A stretch of DNA of 64,000 bases, taken from contig NC_081142.1 in NCBI RefSeq assembly GCF_958295425.1, positions 20,232,530-20,296,529 on the forward strand. The letters run 5' to 3'. Under the pieces are notes generated by a model. That model had not been told where the DNA came from. It saw only the letters and a program-made list of their open reading frames with translations, and ran no database searches. A program made the translations under genes and the position numbers. Below, piece after piece: positions 24,079 to 37,551 of the stretch. The stretch comes from Solea solea. Lineage: Eukaryota > Chordata > Actinopteri > Pleuronectiformes > Soleidae. The number at the start of each line of letters is the position of its first letter. Position 1 is the stretch's first letter.

Positions 24079-24279
24079 CACATACAAATGACAAAAGTCA
24101 CTTGGACTAAGGAGTCCTGTGACAAGCCAGACGTGCTGAGTTAAAACAACAACTTTTGACATAAAGCTTAATAGAAAAAAAAGGGTAAATACAAACTGCC
24201 TCATCAACACCAGCTGCCATTTCACAAGCTGATCATGTAGCCGTGTCACTTTCTTTTTCTCTCCTTTTTTGCATACTCT
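23905..24279. repeat. 113-bp near-perfect inverted duplication around (TA)n
   Basis: The left arm 23905-24017 and right arm 24168-24279 are reverse complements with very few differences, from AGAGTATGC to CTATTAA. The 150-bp spacer holds a (TA)n run and a segment with no counterpart. It would form a long hairpin. It may be a foldback element or a palindromic duplication. Confidence 0.85.
24019..24085. repeat. (TA)n microsatellite
   Basis: Alternating TA with interruptions (GATG, TATG). A second TA-rich run follows at about 24285-24360, outside the right arm of the inverted duplication. Confidence 0.9.
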
Positions 24280-24359
24280 GATACATACATATATATGTGT
24301 ATATATATATTTATATATATGTATATATATATATATACATTTATATAAATATATACATA

Positions 24360-26600
24360 CAGTACAATTTAAAGCTCATAATTGATGATGTATTGTTATT
24401 GTGATCCCCATTTCAAGTTTGGCGTTTCAAATGTGTGGCTACATGCTGCATCCTCCATCTAAAAATGGGCTCTGTCGAGACCGTGGTTGGTGGTTTTCCA
24501 CTACACAGTCCATTACTTATAGTACCTGAAAAGCCTTAAAAAAACTTGCGTTACTCTCCCACATTTAGCTACAAAAGGTCTATAATCTATATTAATCAGC
24601 ACTGCGTGAGCTCATATAGCGAGGGCTTGCAACATACATTTGTTTATATTTAAAAGGGATTCCCCACAGTTTAGTTGTTTTTTTATGTGTGCGACAGAGG
24701 CACAAAAAAGACCTGATACTTTCAGTAATCAATATCGGTTCCGGTTGTTTAGTTTTAGTTTGTATCTCACATCACACATTCATGCAGATACAAGCACACA
24801 CACAATGGACTACAACTAATACAGTATATGCAGGGGGGAGTATAAGTCATCAAAAATAATGAATACATGTTTTTAAAGTGACCAAAGGACTTACTCATGA
24901 CCTGTCACATTTATCTCAGTGGAGTCTTGACGCCAGTGTTTAAACCACAAGTTTAGTATCTTTTGGTGATTTACTGGCCTTATAAAGAGAATTATATCTA
25001 AACCTATCTATATCTTTAAAGTCTTCATTCATCATTTAGGAGACCACATATTCAGGCTTTACAAAATGTGTTTCTTTTTTTGTGTTCTTATTTAAATTGA
25101 CCATTTTTTGTTTTATTTTTTGTTGACTGGACTGGACTTTTTTTTTAAGGTTTCTAAGCCTATAAGTATTTTGCTGAAGTAACTTTGCTGGAGTCTATTG
25201 TTGACTGTTTTTTTTTTTTGCTTTGTTTGTTTTTTATAATATCTGCACTAGTTGCACTGTACACTTACCTCAATCTGAGGTAAGTCATGGTTGCAACAAA
25301 GCAGAAATCAAATAGCGGGGCGGGACATTTTCACTTTTGTGGTCGCTATAGTGACACATCAGATCAACACGTCCACACAGTTTTGCCTTTTGTTATATGA
25401 GATATGAGAATAACCTGGCATTTGAATCACAGACGAATGGTTGAGTCATGATTACACACACAGAGTTAATTTCCCCTTCTGTGGTATAGTTGAGAAAGAG
25501 AGAGAATACAGTAAGGAGTAGACAGTGTTAATGTGATAGACCTGGACATTCTGTCAACATCCATTACAATCCTGAAGCCATTATGTCTGATGATGGGTGA
25601 GACTAAAATCATAATAGCTGAGGGAAAACAGTACATATTGGGCCTGATTTGACGACGTAGTTATGATAGAACTTATAATTATATGTATATTTAATGACTG
25701 ACTGTAACTGAAAACACTGTAATTGAAACACTGCAGCTTTAATAACACGGTCAATTAACGCATAACCGCAGAATAAAAAACGCCAAAAGACCCAAGTTTG
25801 ACCCAATTTTTATGATTTTATGATTTTTTATGATTTAAAAAAAATGATTTTTTTTTTTAGATTGATTATGGACACATAATGCGTCTGTGTCCAAAAATAC
25901 TGCCTGCACTGTGACGACAACGAGGCGACTGAACACGACATGCGTCACCTCGGCAGCCACACATCAGATAGAAATCTTCTACTGCCACCACTGTGTGCTT
26001 AAAAATAAACCAATTATCTTGTGAAATGCACACGTCGATGAAAAGATATAAGCCAAACCTGTTCAACAGTCATTCCTTTGACATGAAGTCCTACTGTATT
26101 TTTAGCCTGTCAGCTTTTTTTTTTATTTGTTTTTTTTTTCTTCCTCGTTCATCAGAATTAAACTTTATTTCTCTTTTAATGTTGAGGAAACCCAGTTGTC
26201 TGAAAACCTTCCTCAAAAAAAATCCCCATTATTCTGAGCACTTTCATAATCTCTGCTTTTCACAAACATGTTATTTAATGTAATTGTAGAGTAGAGCAAT
26301 TCAGAAAATATTAAAATATATATGAAAATGGACTTTTAAACCAAGCATAATAATAGACTTTACTGAATAATGGGAAACTTTGACTGCTCATCTTTTGTTC
26401 ACTAAACTCTATTTATCCTCATTACTTTCAATTATTCTGAGCACTTTTTTATATATATTTCATCCAGAAGAAAACAACAGATGATCTACTTTTTAATAAT
26501 TTATTAATGAGAGCAAACATAGCAAACTATCAAGCTGCTGCATGGTTTTACGGTTAAAATTCAGTTCTTCTGTTCACTCCAGATTTCCCAACTGAACCTG
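24360..26600. other. AT-rich intergenic DNA, no gene seen
   Basis: T-rich and A-rich runs, with no open frame showing recognisable similarity. Confidence 0.45.
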
Positions 26601-26609
26601 TTTTGTTTT

Positions 26610-26955
26610 TGTAATCATGCCGGATTCACGACTTGGTTGGAACAAAGGCCTTGTGTGTGTGTGTGTGTGGGGGGGGGGTTTTCTCCACGTTCTCCAGGTT
26701 CTCCGGTTTCCTCCCACAGTCCAAAATACATGCAGTTTTTGGGGGTTAGGCAAAACGTGACACTCTAAATTCACTTTCGATGTGAGTGTGTGAGTGAACG
26801 GTTGTTGTCTCTGTGTGTGGCCCTGTGATGGAGAAAACCTGCGCACGCACAGGGAGAACATGCCCTTTCACGCTGTATGTCACCTAGGATTGGCACCTGC
26901 CCATGTGGAGGACCTACATGTGGGCGATAAAGTGCTAGAAGATGAGTGAGTGAAT
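26610..26955. mobile_element. L2/SINE-like retroelement fragment with (GT)n and poly-G
   Basis: CGGATTCACGACTTGGTTGG, TCTCCGGTTTCCTCCCACAG, CAAAATACATGCAG and GGCCCTGTGATGG appear in the order of the widespread fish retroelement. It ends GATGAGTGAGTGAATA. A GT run followed by nine G lies at 26650-26679. Confidence 0.55.
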
Positions 26956-27721
26956 ATCTACCTTTGCTTACATATACTGTACACTTTTCTGCACACTTTA
27001 AGATCTCCAGTGCTCAATGCCAGTAGAATAAACAGGCATTTTGAGCTGATTGTCAGTCTCATATGTGTCATATTCTTAAATTATTACATTTAGACTAGTT
27101 TATAATGTGTGCTTTGGGGGGTATTTTACTGTATAATAATGCCTTCAAGTTATTATTTTAGACAGTTTGACCCATTTTGATAGAAATCACACGCTCACAA
27201 CACCAGAATTCCCCCCCGCTTGTCAGCAATATCCCATTTTTCATCTGGCAACCTGTATAACACCAGGTTTTTGACATTTTCAGGGGGGACTATTGTGACA
27301 CGAGTCTGACATAATAATGGGAAATCATGAACTATTTCGTCAGACTGACAGGAAGTGTGCTCGACGTGATGTTGTCTGACTGATACGAGCACAGACTTAA
27401 GCTCCGATGTAGGAAGACGCCATCGCGTTGTGATGACGAGTATAAAAAAACAGATATGACAGAAAAGTATGTTCTACGTGTGTCATGTGTTTCTGCGGTG
27501 AAGTTGTATCTGATGTGACTCACTCGTTCTTTATGAATTGCAGCACAGACCACACTAAACACTGGCACAGTGTGGTTTGTATGTGTGAATTATGTGAATC
27601 TATGCGGGACCTTCTGTCGTCTGAGTCACCAAACACACACACAGTCTCAACAGGAAGAGGTGTTTTTTGTAATGTATGTAATGACACTCCTCCGAGTGCC
27701 GTTCATGACCTTCGAGCGCCT

Positions 27722-27800
27722 AGAGCCGTGGTTCTCAAGCTGTTGTACGTGTACCACCAGTAGTACGTGTGCTTCCTCTGGTGGTACTTGGCGGAAAGAG
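27722..27800. mobile_element. hAT-like fragment
   Basis: GCCGTGGTTCTCAAGCTG resembles the end of hAT MITEs (CAGTGGTTCTCAA), followed by GTACCACCAG/CTGGTGGTAC inverted motifs. The other end was not found. Confidence 0.4.
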
Positions 27801-28329
27801 CAGGAAGACTGTTCTACTGTATATACCATATATATGTGATCTGAATAATAATAATTAAATAATAGTACTTAGAGTCACATGATCTCTCGCTCCACCCTGA
27901 TGTCACTACTGTCTTCTTCGTTGACGTTCTCTCAATGTGATTGTTTGCTTTTGCACTGGGATCGCAATTGGATTGGTTTACGTGGGCAGAGCTGTTCCTC
28001 GTCTGCTGGAGCCTGAGGGGGAAAAAATAAAACAATACATAAAAGTATATTACATTTCTGTCAATAAAGCCTTCTAAGACTGGACCTATAAATCAATGGA
28101 GCAATTGACATCAAAGTCATGGATGAAGAGTGTTGCAGTGGCAGTGAGTGAGCGAGAGAGAGAGGTGGAGAAACGACAGAGCAGATTTTTATCACTGTGT
28201 TTCTCGCAGACGATCACAGCTACAGTCACTCGAATGTCTGTGTGACCCCGTGTGGTCATGCCTGACTCCTCCTGATGTCTGAAATCCGTTTTTCTATCAG
28301 GCCGGACAAATCTTGATGAGTTACCAGCC

Positions 28330-28366
28330 GAGGAGGAGGAGGAGGAAGAGGAGGAGGAGGAGGAGT
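28330..28366. repeat. (GGA)n microsatellite
   Basis: GAG/AGG triplets with one AAG interruption, about 12 units. Confidence 0.9.
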
Positions 28367-28779
28367 GAGGACATCAAGTCCAGTGTATCTCCATTGAGGA
28401 GCTAACTTTCACATTTCGACCCCATAATAACGTGTCCTCTTGGGTGACATGTTATAATGGTTTGTGCTTATTATGAGAAGTTGTTTTTTTGTTAAAGCCG
28501 AGGTTGGAAAATGTGTTTCCGAAACCCTTCTTTATCTTATTTATGCCAAAATCGTCCTCTGAACAAAGGCCCTCATCTCCTTTCGTTATAAACACGATTT
28601 ATCACTTTATTCAGACTGAGTCATACCTGTACGCCCCAGTGTGGCCCCGCCCACGCTCTCACAGTACGTGACAGAGAAAGCAGAGAAAGTGCAGCCAAAA
28701 TTCCAACTTCCAAAGGAATCACGTCCATTTTTGAGGGCGGAGCTTTGTTGACATATAGATTCTTCTCCGGAAAACACCA

Positions 28780-28801
28780 CTGCTGCTGCTGCTGCTGCTG
28801 G
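28780..28801. repeat. (CTG)7 microsatellite
   Basis: Seven uninterrupted CTG units. No exon is visible around it. Confidence 0.9.
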
Positions 28802-29776
28802 TTTTTCGTTGGAAAATTCTTGGGAAACTATTTTTTTGTCCGACTGGGCATAAACAGAGTCCCTGCAGAAACAATGATGCATTTATTCACTTCCTCATTG
28901 GTGATTATCAGCAGCTACGATCGGCTGTGAGCGAAAAGGTCCGTTAACACGCGAGCCTAATAAAACTTTTTGAAACTAAACAAAAACAAGTGGCGAGAAG
29001 GGAATCCACTTCCTGTTTACATCAGCATGCGTCACATACATTATTATAAAAACAGATGACTTCTGAAATGGAATAGAATGCTTGTAAATAAATATTGCAC
29101 TGTATTTCATGATAGTCTCAAAGCTTTAATGTTTACCGGAGCTAAACAGTGGCCTCATTTTTTTTATTTGCAACTGTTACGTGATCCGTGAAGTCACGTG
29201 GAGCCATTGTCAGCTGCCTCATGTCGGACGAACCACAGTTGAACAATATCGCCACACAATGAGAGCTGTAATCACCCAGGCGTTTGAACATGTTTTCACT
29301 TCCCTTAGATATATAGATTTTCGAGGCGTGCTGTCCTCCGGATCTGCCACCACTTCGCTGTGGTTTGCACTTCGTGCCCTCCCCCACCACCCCACCCCAC
29401 ACCGTGGCAGGGCGGACAGACGGGCGGGGGAATCAATGTTGCAAGGGTTTCACCAGAAGTCGGTGTGGAAGTGAAACAGCTCTCCGCTGCTGAGGTTCAT
29501 GACGCGTGAAGCAGATTTAGGAGAGAGACACACTGACTCCTATTATTCCAGACAGAAGTCTGCTTCATGTGTGTTTTACCTTATTTCCTAATCTGTCTAC
29601 CCACCGACTAATGACTAATGAATCATGTCGATCAAGTAATTTTACTCGCATTACTGTAATTAAGTCGATTTTTGTGTGTCCTGTATTTTACTTCGTCTTA
29701 AATCACATCTGCTAATTAAAAAAAAATAATAATAATAATTGTATTGGGGCTAATTAAGGTCCCTGAGTGAGTGAGA

Positions 29777-30054
29777 AAGTTAAAGCATTTGTGACCTTTG
29801 ACCCACGTTGAATGATACATTATGTGTTTACGTATTTTATTTTGTCAACACTTTCATTTGTAAAGGTTTGACTTTAATTGAAAACAATTAATGTGAGATT
29901 TGGATTTTTTTGACACAAGAAAGTAACTTTTATATACATTTAAGTACATTTTAAACAAGCTACTTTTTTAGTACTTTTACTATAGTAGTAAAATATTATA
30001 AAAATAGTGGTACTTTTACTTGAGTAGAATATTTCAGTACTCTTTCCACCTCTG
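29777..30054. mobile_element. Truncated inverted copy of the 612-bp hAT-type element
   Basis: The right end reads CTTTCCACCTCTG and the interior, AGTACTTTTACT and CAATTAATGTGAGATTTG, is the reverse complement of the element at 6818-7429. The match stops at 29777 near the TTTAA microsatellite site of the other copy. Confidence 0.85.
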
Positions 30055-30779
30055 CGACCTACCAACCATACTGTATGTGTGTGTGCACAAATTCTTCTGT
30101 ACATTTGTATTTGTCTCCATCTGGTGGTGATAAGCACACACTGGCAGAAAGAGTGGTAAAGTTGAACGGAAAGGAAAAAGTTTCAAGTTTTGTTTACAAT
30201 AAACAAACTGAAAAACAAATCCAGAATTCTGTTTTGTTTTTTATTTAATTCATTTCATATTATGCACAAAAGTTACTTTCTGAGAGATTACAGCAGTGAG
30301 AAATCATTGATGTCTATTGCGAAAAAGCACAATTTATCTGAAACATTTTATACAATACATTTGCAACTAATTTATTTATTATTTTTTAGCCTCTTATTTA
30401 TTTATTTTTTAAATTAAATTTACCTTGTGTTTTCCAACACGCAGTCAGTCTGAAAACCTGTCTTTGTTTTATTTGCCATTTCATTTAATGGTGACAAGCA
30501 GATTAATGTAACACGTAAGAAGAAGAGAACCAGCAAATATTTATTATTTATCGAACTATTGTTTTGTTCAATTGAGTTTAAGTCTTGTTCAACAAGAAAA
30601 CAATACATTTTTCTATCTTGTGCCTTCACAGGTGCTCTTCATCGTTTCTTTGCACTTTACTGCCACCGACTGTACATCAGTGGAATAGCATGGAAGTGAC
30701 ATATCCCTACCCGGAGTATCTTTGAGATGTCTTCTCCTTGGGTTCTAACCCTAACCCTTCTGTCAAACATGCAAAATGG

Positions 30780-30975
30780 GGATGAGGTTAACGGGTCACT
30801 TTAAATTGATGTGTAAGTGTGAGAGTGTTTGTCTCTTTGACTGACCATCCTCCTGTCCAGGTTGTACCGTGCCTTTCCTCCCCCTATGTCAGCTGGGATT
30901 GGCTCCAGCTCCCCAGCTCCCCATGGCTGTCATGTGGAGCATAAAGCTGTGGAAAATGAATGATGAATGATGGAT
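30780..30975. mobile_element. L2/SINE-like retroelement fragment
   Basis: GAGAGTGTTTGTCTCTTTG, CTCCTGTCCAGGTTGTACC and CAGCTGGGATTGGCTCCAG, with tail GAATGATGAATGATGGATG, follow the order of the dispersed retroelement also seen at 11.1 kb. Confidence 0.6.
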
Positions 30976-31019
30976 GATGCTGTTGGATGATGTTCTTCAA
31001 CAGGAGGTTTTATTTTGTG

Positions 31020-31565
31020 GGACTTTTGTGAAATCTCCCTTACCAATTTCCCTTTCCTTCCCAGACTTGCTTGCCTTATCTCCCACCCACCAAGAACTCA
31101 TGTCTCCATGAGTCCAATCTCTACGTCTTCTGCTCCCTCGCTGGGGCTTCACTGCCTCCGAGCTCCTCTCTTCCACCTCGTCCCGCATAAAGTCCTCTTT
31201 CAATCATGTCCTCCTTTCCCAGACTTGTGCCATCGACCTGTGTCCTATACAACCTTTCCACCGATGTTTATACTCGGCCTTAATTTCTTTCTTTCACTCG
31301 CTCCTCTCTCTCATTTCCTCTCATGCTCTCCTGAAAACCTCACCTCCCACACCCTTCATCTTGTTCCAGCTCATTTTCCCTCTCTACAAATCCTCCACAT
31401 TCTCATTACTGACTCCCCTTTTTTTCCTTCTTCTCCCCAATCTTAATACTCTTTCCTCCCTTGAATTTACTTGTACTCTCTGTCTCTTTCTCTCATCCCT
31501 TTTGACCTTCCAATGTCCCCTTTCATCCTCTCCCATCCCCTATCCTGTCCTATTCTATCCTACTC
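31020..31565. repeat. Pyrimidine-rich low-complexity tract
   Basis: Over 500 bp the plus strand is dominated by C and T (CCTTTCCTTCCCAG and similar). This makes long Pro/Ser/Leu/Phe frames by composition alone. There is no evidence of a gene. Confidence 0.6.
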
Positions 31566-31729
31566 TGAGTATTAAACTCATGCTGAGTTCCAGCAGGGAC
31601 AGAAATACGATCAGATAACACCAGCATCCAATCAGACTGCCAGGAGTTGGTTCTGAGCAGATGTGCTTGCAAAATGTGACTCTCCAGAAGCTTCCAAAAA
31701 CAAATAAATAAATAAAAATATAACTGCAA

Positions 31730-31880
31730 ACAGCGATATTGGGTGCGGCGGTGCTGTCTCATGTAGACATTTACACAATAGACATTTGTGCCAAATTTCA
31801 TGTGTGTAGGTGAAACTAGGTGTTGATTTAAACGTTTCTGGGGGGGGCCGTGGAGTCATTTTGCCATGACCCTCATCAGA
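31730..31880. repeat. Interspersed repeat fragment near the satellite edge
   Basis: GTGCCAAATTTCATGTGTG, GTGAAACTAGG and GGCCGTGGAGTCATTTTGCC recur in this order in fish genomes. It appears related to the unclassified repeat at 16.2 kb. It lies about 200 bp left of the satellite. Confidence 0.4.
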
Positions 31881-34800
31881 CTCAAAGGGGCGCGTTACTA
31901 TCCACATAAACAACTTGGCCTACTTATTTAAATTTGTGAAACTTTAAAGGCATGTAAAAATTGTCTGTGTAGGTTGGAAAATGTGTGCAGGAGAAGAGTT
32001 TCTTAAGAGATTTTTGTGATTATTTGTCTGGATCTGAACAGAGTGTGTAACTGTAGGATCAAGCCCACGTACTCTAAACCATAAACTATGACGAGATACT
32101 AACCTTTGACTTTTCTGTCACATTTTGGACAACATACTAATGTATGACTTTTTTGTCACATTTTGGACGACATACTAAACTATGACTTTTTTGTCACATT
32201 TTGGAGGACATACTAAACTATGACTTTTCTGTCACATTTTGGACGACATACTAATGTATGACTTTTCTGTCACATTTTGGACGACATACTAACCTATGAC
32301 TTTTCTGTCACATTTTGGACGACATACTAAACTATGACTTTTTTGTCACATTTTGGACGACATACTAACCTATGACTCTTCTGTCACATTTTGGACAACA
32401 TAGTAAAGTATGACTTTTTGGTCACATTTTGGACGACATACTAATGTATGACTTTTCTGTCACATTTTGGACGACATACTAATGTATGACTTTTCTGTCA
32501 CATTTTGGACGACATACTAACCTATGACTTTTCTGTCACATTTTGGACGACATACTAATCTATGACTTTTTTGTCACATTTTGGACGACATACTAACCAT
32601 TGACTTTTTTGTCACATTCTGGACGACATACTAATGTATGACTTTTCTGTCACATTTTGGACGACATACTAATGTATGACTTTTCTGTCACATTTTGGAC
32701 GACATACTAACCTATGACTTTTCTGTCACATTTTGGACGACATACTAATCTATGACTTTTTTGTCACATTTTGGACGACATACTAACCATTGACTTTTTT
32801 GTCACATTCTGGACGACATACTAATCTATGACTTTTCTGTCACATTTTGGACGACATATTAACCTATGACTTTTCTGTCACATTTTGGACGACATACTAA
32901 ACTATGACTTTTTTGTCACATTCTGGACGACATACTAACCTATGACTTTTCTGTCACATTTTGGACGACATACTAAACTATGACTTTTTTGTCACATTCT
33001 GGACGACATACTAAAGTATGACTTTTCTGTCACATTTTGGACGACATACTGAACTATGACTTTTTTGTCACATTCTGGACGACATACTAATCTATGACTT
33101 TTTTGTCACATTTTGGACGACATACTAATCTATGACTTTTTTGTCACATTTTGGACGACATACTAACCATTGACTTTTTTGTCACATTCTGGACGACATA
33201 CTAATCTATGACTTTTTTGTCACATTTTGGACGACATACTAACCTATGACTTTTCTGTCACATTTTGGACGACGTACTGAACTATGACTTTTTTGTCACA
33301 TTTTGGACGACATACTAACCATTGACTTTTTTGTCACATTCTGGACGACATACTAATCTATGACTTTTTTGTCACATTTTGGACGACATACTAACCTATG
33401 ACTTTTCTGTCACATTTTGGACGACATACTAAACTATGACTTTTTTGTCACATTTTGGACGGCATACTAACCTATGACTTTTCTGTCACATTTTGGACGA
33501 CATACTAACCTATGACTTTTCTGTCACATTTTGAACGACATACTAACCTATGACTTTTCTGTCACATTTTGGACGACAGACTAAATAAAGTATGACTTTT
33601 CTGTGACATTTTGGACGACATACTAACCCATGACTTTTCTGTCACATTTTGGACAACATACTAACCTATGACTTTTTTGTCACATTCTGGACGACATACT
33701 AACCTATGACTTTTTTGAGTGATTTTAAACGACATACTAACCTATGACTTTTTTGTCACATTTTAGACGACATACTAACGTATGACTTTTTTGTCACATT
33801 TTGGATGACATACTAACCTATGACTTTTTTGTCACATTTTGCACAACATACTGACCTATGACTTTTTGTCACATTTTGGACGACATACTAACCTATGACT
33901 TTTTTGTCACATTTTGGACGACATACTAACCTATGACTTTTTATCACATTTTGGACGACATACTAAAGTATGACTTTTCTGTCACATTTTGGACGACATA
34001 CTAACCTATGACTTTTCTGTCACATTTTGGACGATATACTAAACGATGACTTTTTTGTCACATTTTGGACGACATACTAACCTATGACTTTTCTGTCACA
34101 TTTTGGACGATATACTAAACGATGACTTTTTTGTCACATTTTGGACGACATACTAATCTATGACTTTTCTGTCACATTTTGGACGACATACTAACCTATG
34201 ACTTTTCTGTCACATTTTGGACGACATACTAAACTATGACATTTTTGTCACATTTTGGACGACATACTAATCTATGACTTTTCTGTCACATTTTGGACGA
34301 CATACTAAAGTATGACTTTTCTGTGACATTTTGGACGACATACTAACCTATGACTTTTTTGCGTGATTTTAAACGACATACTAACCTATGACTTTTTTGT
34401 CACATTTTAGACGACATACTAATGTATGACTTTTCTGTCACATTTTGGACGACATACTAATGTATGACTTTTCTGTCACATTTTGGACGACATACTAACC
34501 TATGACTTTTCTGTCACATTTTGGACGAAATACTAACCTATGACTTTCCTGTCACATTTTGGACGACATACTAAACTATGACTTTTTTGTCACATTCTGG
34601 ACGACATACTAACCTATGACTTTTCTGTCACATTTTGGACGACATACTAAACTATGACTTTTTTGTCACATTTTGGACGACATACTAAAGTATGACTTTT
34701 AAGTCACATTTTGGACGACATACTAAACTATGACTTTTTTGTCACATTTTGGACGACATACTACAGTATGACTTTTCTGTCACATTTTGGACGAGATACT

Positions 34801-36948
34801 AACCTATGACTTTTTTGTCACATTTTGGACGACATACTAACCTATGACTTTTCTGTCACATTTTGGACGACATACTAAACTATGACTTTTCTGTCACATT
34901 TTGGACGACATACTAAACTATGACTTTTCTGTCACATTTTGGACGACATACTAAACTATGACTTTTCTGTCACATTTTGGACGACATACTAAAGTATGAC
35001 TTTTCTGTGACATTTTGGACGACATACTAACCTATGACTTTTTTGCGTGATTTTAAACGACATACTAACCTATGACTTTTTTGTCACATTTTGGACGACA
35101 TACTAACCTATGACTTTTTTGTCACATTTTGGACGACATACTAATGTATGACTTTTTTGTCACATTTTGGACGACATACTAATGTATGACTTTTTTGTCA
35201 CATTTTGGACGACATACTAATGTATGACTTTTCTGTCACATTTTGGACGACATACTAAACTATGACTTTTTTGTCACATTTTGGACGACATACTAACCTA
35301 TGACTTTTTTGTCACATTTTGGAGGACATACTAAACTATGACTTTTTTGTCACATTTTGGACGACATACTAATGTATGACTTTTCTGTCACATTTTGGAC
35401 GACATACTAATGTATGACTTTTCTGTCACATTTTGGACGACATACTAACCTATGACTTTTCTGTCACATTTTGGACGACATACTAACCTATGACTTTTCT
35501 GTCACATTTTGGACGACATACTAAACTATGACTTTTTCGTCACATTCTGGACGACATACTAACCTATGACTTTTTTGTCACATTCTGGACGACATACTAA
35601 CCTATGACTTTTTGTCACATTTTGGACGACATACTAATGTATGACTTTTCTGTCACTTTTTGGACGACATACTAAATAAAGTATGACTTTTCTGTGACAT
35701 TTTGGACGACATACTAACTTATGACTTTTCTGTGACATTTTGGACGACATACTAACCTATGACGTTTCTGTCACATTTTGGACGACATACTAACCTATGA
35801 CTTTTTTGTCACATTCTGGACGACATACTAACCTATGACTTTTTTGCGTGATTTTAAACGACATACTAACCTATGACTTTTTTGTCACATTTTAGACGAC
35901 ATACTAATCTATGACTTTTGTGACATTTTGGACGACATACTAACCTATGACTTTTTTGTCACATTTTGCACAACATACTAACCTATGACTTTTTTGTCAC
36001 ATTCTGGACGACATACTAACCTATAACTTTTTGTCACATTTTGGACGACATACTAACCTATGACTTTTTGTCACATTTTGGACGACATACTAACCTATGA
36101 CTTTTTTGTCACATTTTGGACGACATACTAACCTATGACTTTTTATCACATTTTGGACGACATACTAAAGTATGACTTTTCTGTCACATTTTGGACGACA
36201 TACTAAACTATGACTTTTTTGTCACATTTTGAACGACATACTAAAGTATGACTTTTCTGTCACATTTTGGACGACATACTAACCTATGACTTTTCTGTCA
36301 CATTTTGGACGACATACTAAACTATGACATTTTTGTCACATTTTGGACGACATACTAATCTATGACTTTTCTGTCACATTTTGGACGACATACTAAAGTA
36401 TGACTTTTCTGTGACATTTTGGACGACATACTAACCTATGACTTTTTTGCGTGATTTTAAACGACATACTAACCTATGACTTTTTTGTCACATTTTAGAC
36501 GACATACTAACCTATGACTTTTTGTCACATTTTGGACGACATACTAACCTATGACTTTTTTGTCACATTTTGCACAACATACTAACCTATGACTTTTTTG
36601 TCACATTCTGGACGACATACTAACCTATGACTTTTTGTCACATTTTGGACAACATACTGACCTATGACTTTTTGTCACATTTTGGACGACATACTAAAGT
36701 ATGACTTTTCTGTCACATTTTGGACGACATACTAACCTATGACTTTTCTGTCACATTTTGGACGACATACTAAACTATGACTTTTTTGTCACATTTTGGA
36801 CGACATACTAACCTATGACTTTTTTGTCACATTTTGCACAACATACTAACCTATGACTTTTTTGTCACATTCTGGACGACATACTAACCTATGACTTTTT
36901 GTCACATTTTGGACGACATACTAACCATTGACTTTTTTGTCACATTTT

Positions 36949-37551
36949 GGAGGACATACTAACCTATGACTTTTTTGTCACATTTTGGACGACATACTAA
37001 CCATTGACTTTTTTGTCACATTTTGGACGACATACTAACCATTGACTTTTTTGTCACATTTTGGACGACATACTAACCTATGACTTTTTTGTCACATTTT
37101 GGACGACATACTAACCTATGACTTTTTGTCACATTTTGGACAACATACTAACCTATGACATTTTTGTCACATTTTGGACGACATACTAACCATTGACTTT
37201 TTTGTCATATTTTGGACGACATACTAAACTATGACATTTTTGTCACATTTTGGAGGACATACTAACCTATGACTTTTTTGTCACATTTTGGACGACATAC
37301 TAACCATTGACTTTTTTGTCACATTTTGGACGACATACTAACCATTGACTTTTTTGTCACATTTTGGACGACATACTAACCTATGACTTTTTTGTCACAT
37401 TTTGGACGACATACTAACCTATGACTTTTTGTCACATTTTGGACAACATACTAACCTATGACATTTTTGTCACATTTTGGACGACATACTAACCATTGAC
37501 TTTTTTGTCATATTTTGGACGACATACTAAACTATGACATTTTTGTCACAT
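36949..37551. repeat. Local 303-bp higher-order duplication (8 monomers)
   Basis: The diagnostic variant GGAGGACAT at 36949 recurs at 37252, with the same order of joint variants between. This implies a step of about 303 bp, or eight monomers. A similar five-monomer step of 190 bp links the GTCACTTTTT variants near 41329 and 41519. Confidence 0.6.

Larger units (their letters stand above)
26960..29770. other. Intergenic DNA with simple repeats
   Basis: No gene seen. It contains a (GGA)n tract at 28330-28366 and (CTG)7 at 28780-28801. AATAAA motifs near 28027 and 28062 have no gene attached. Confidence 0.4.

Noticed and set aside
31015..31446. 143-codon open frame on the plus strand
   Set aside because: It lies in a C/T-rich tract that lowers stop-codon frequency. 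The predicted protein is Pro/Ser/Leu/Phe low complexity, and there is no splice or family support.
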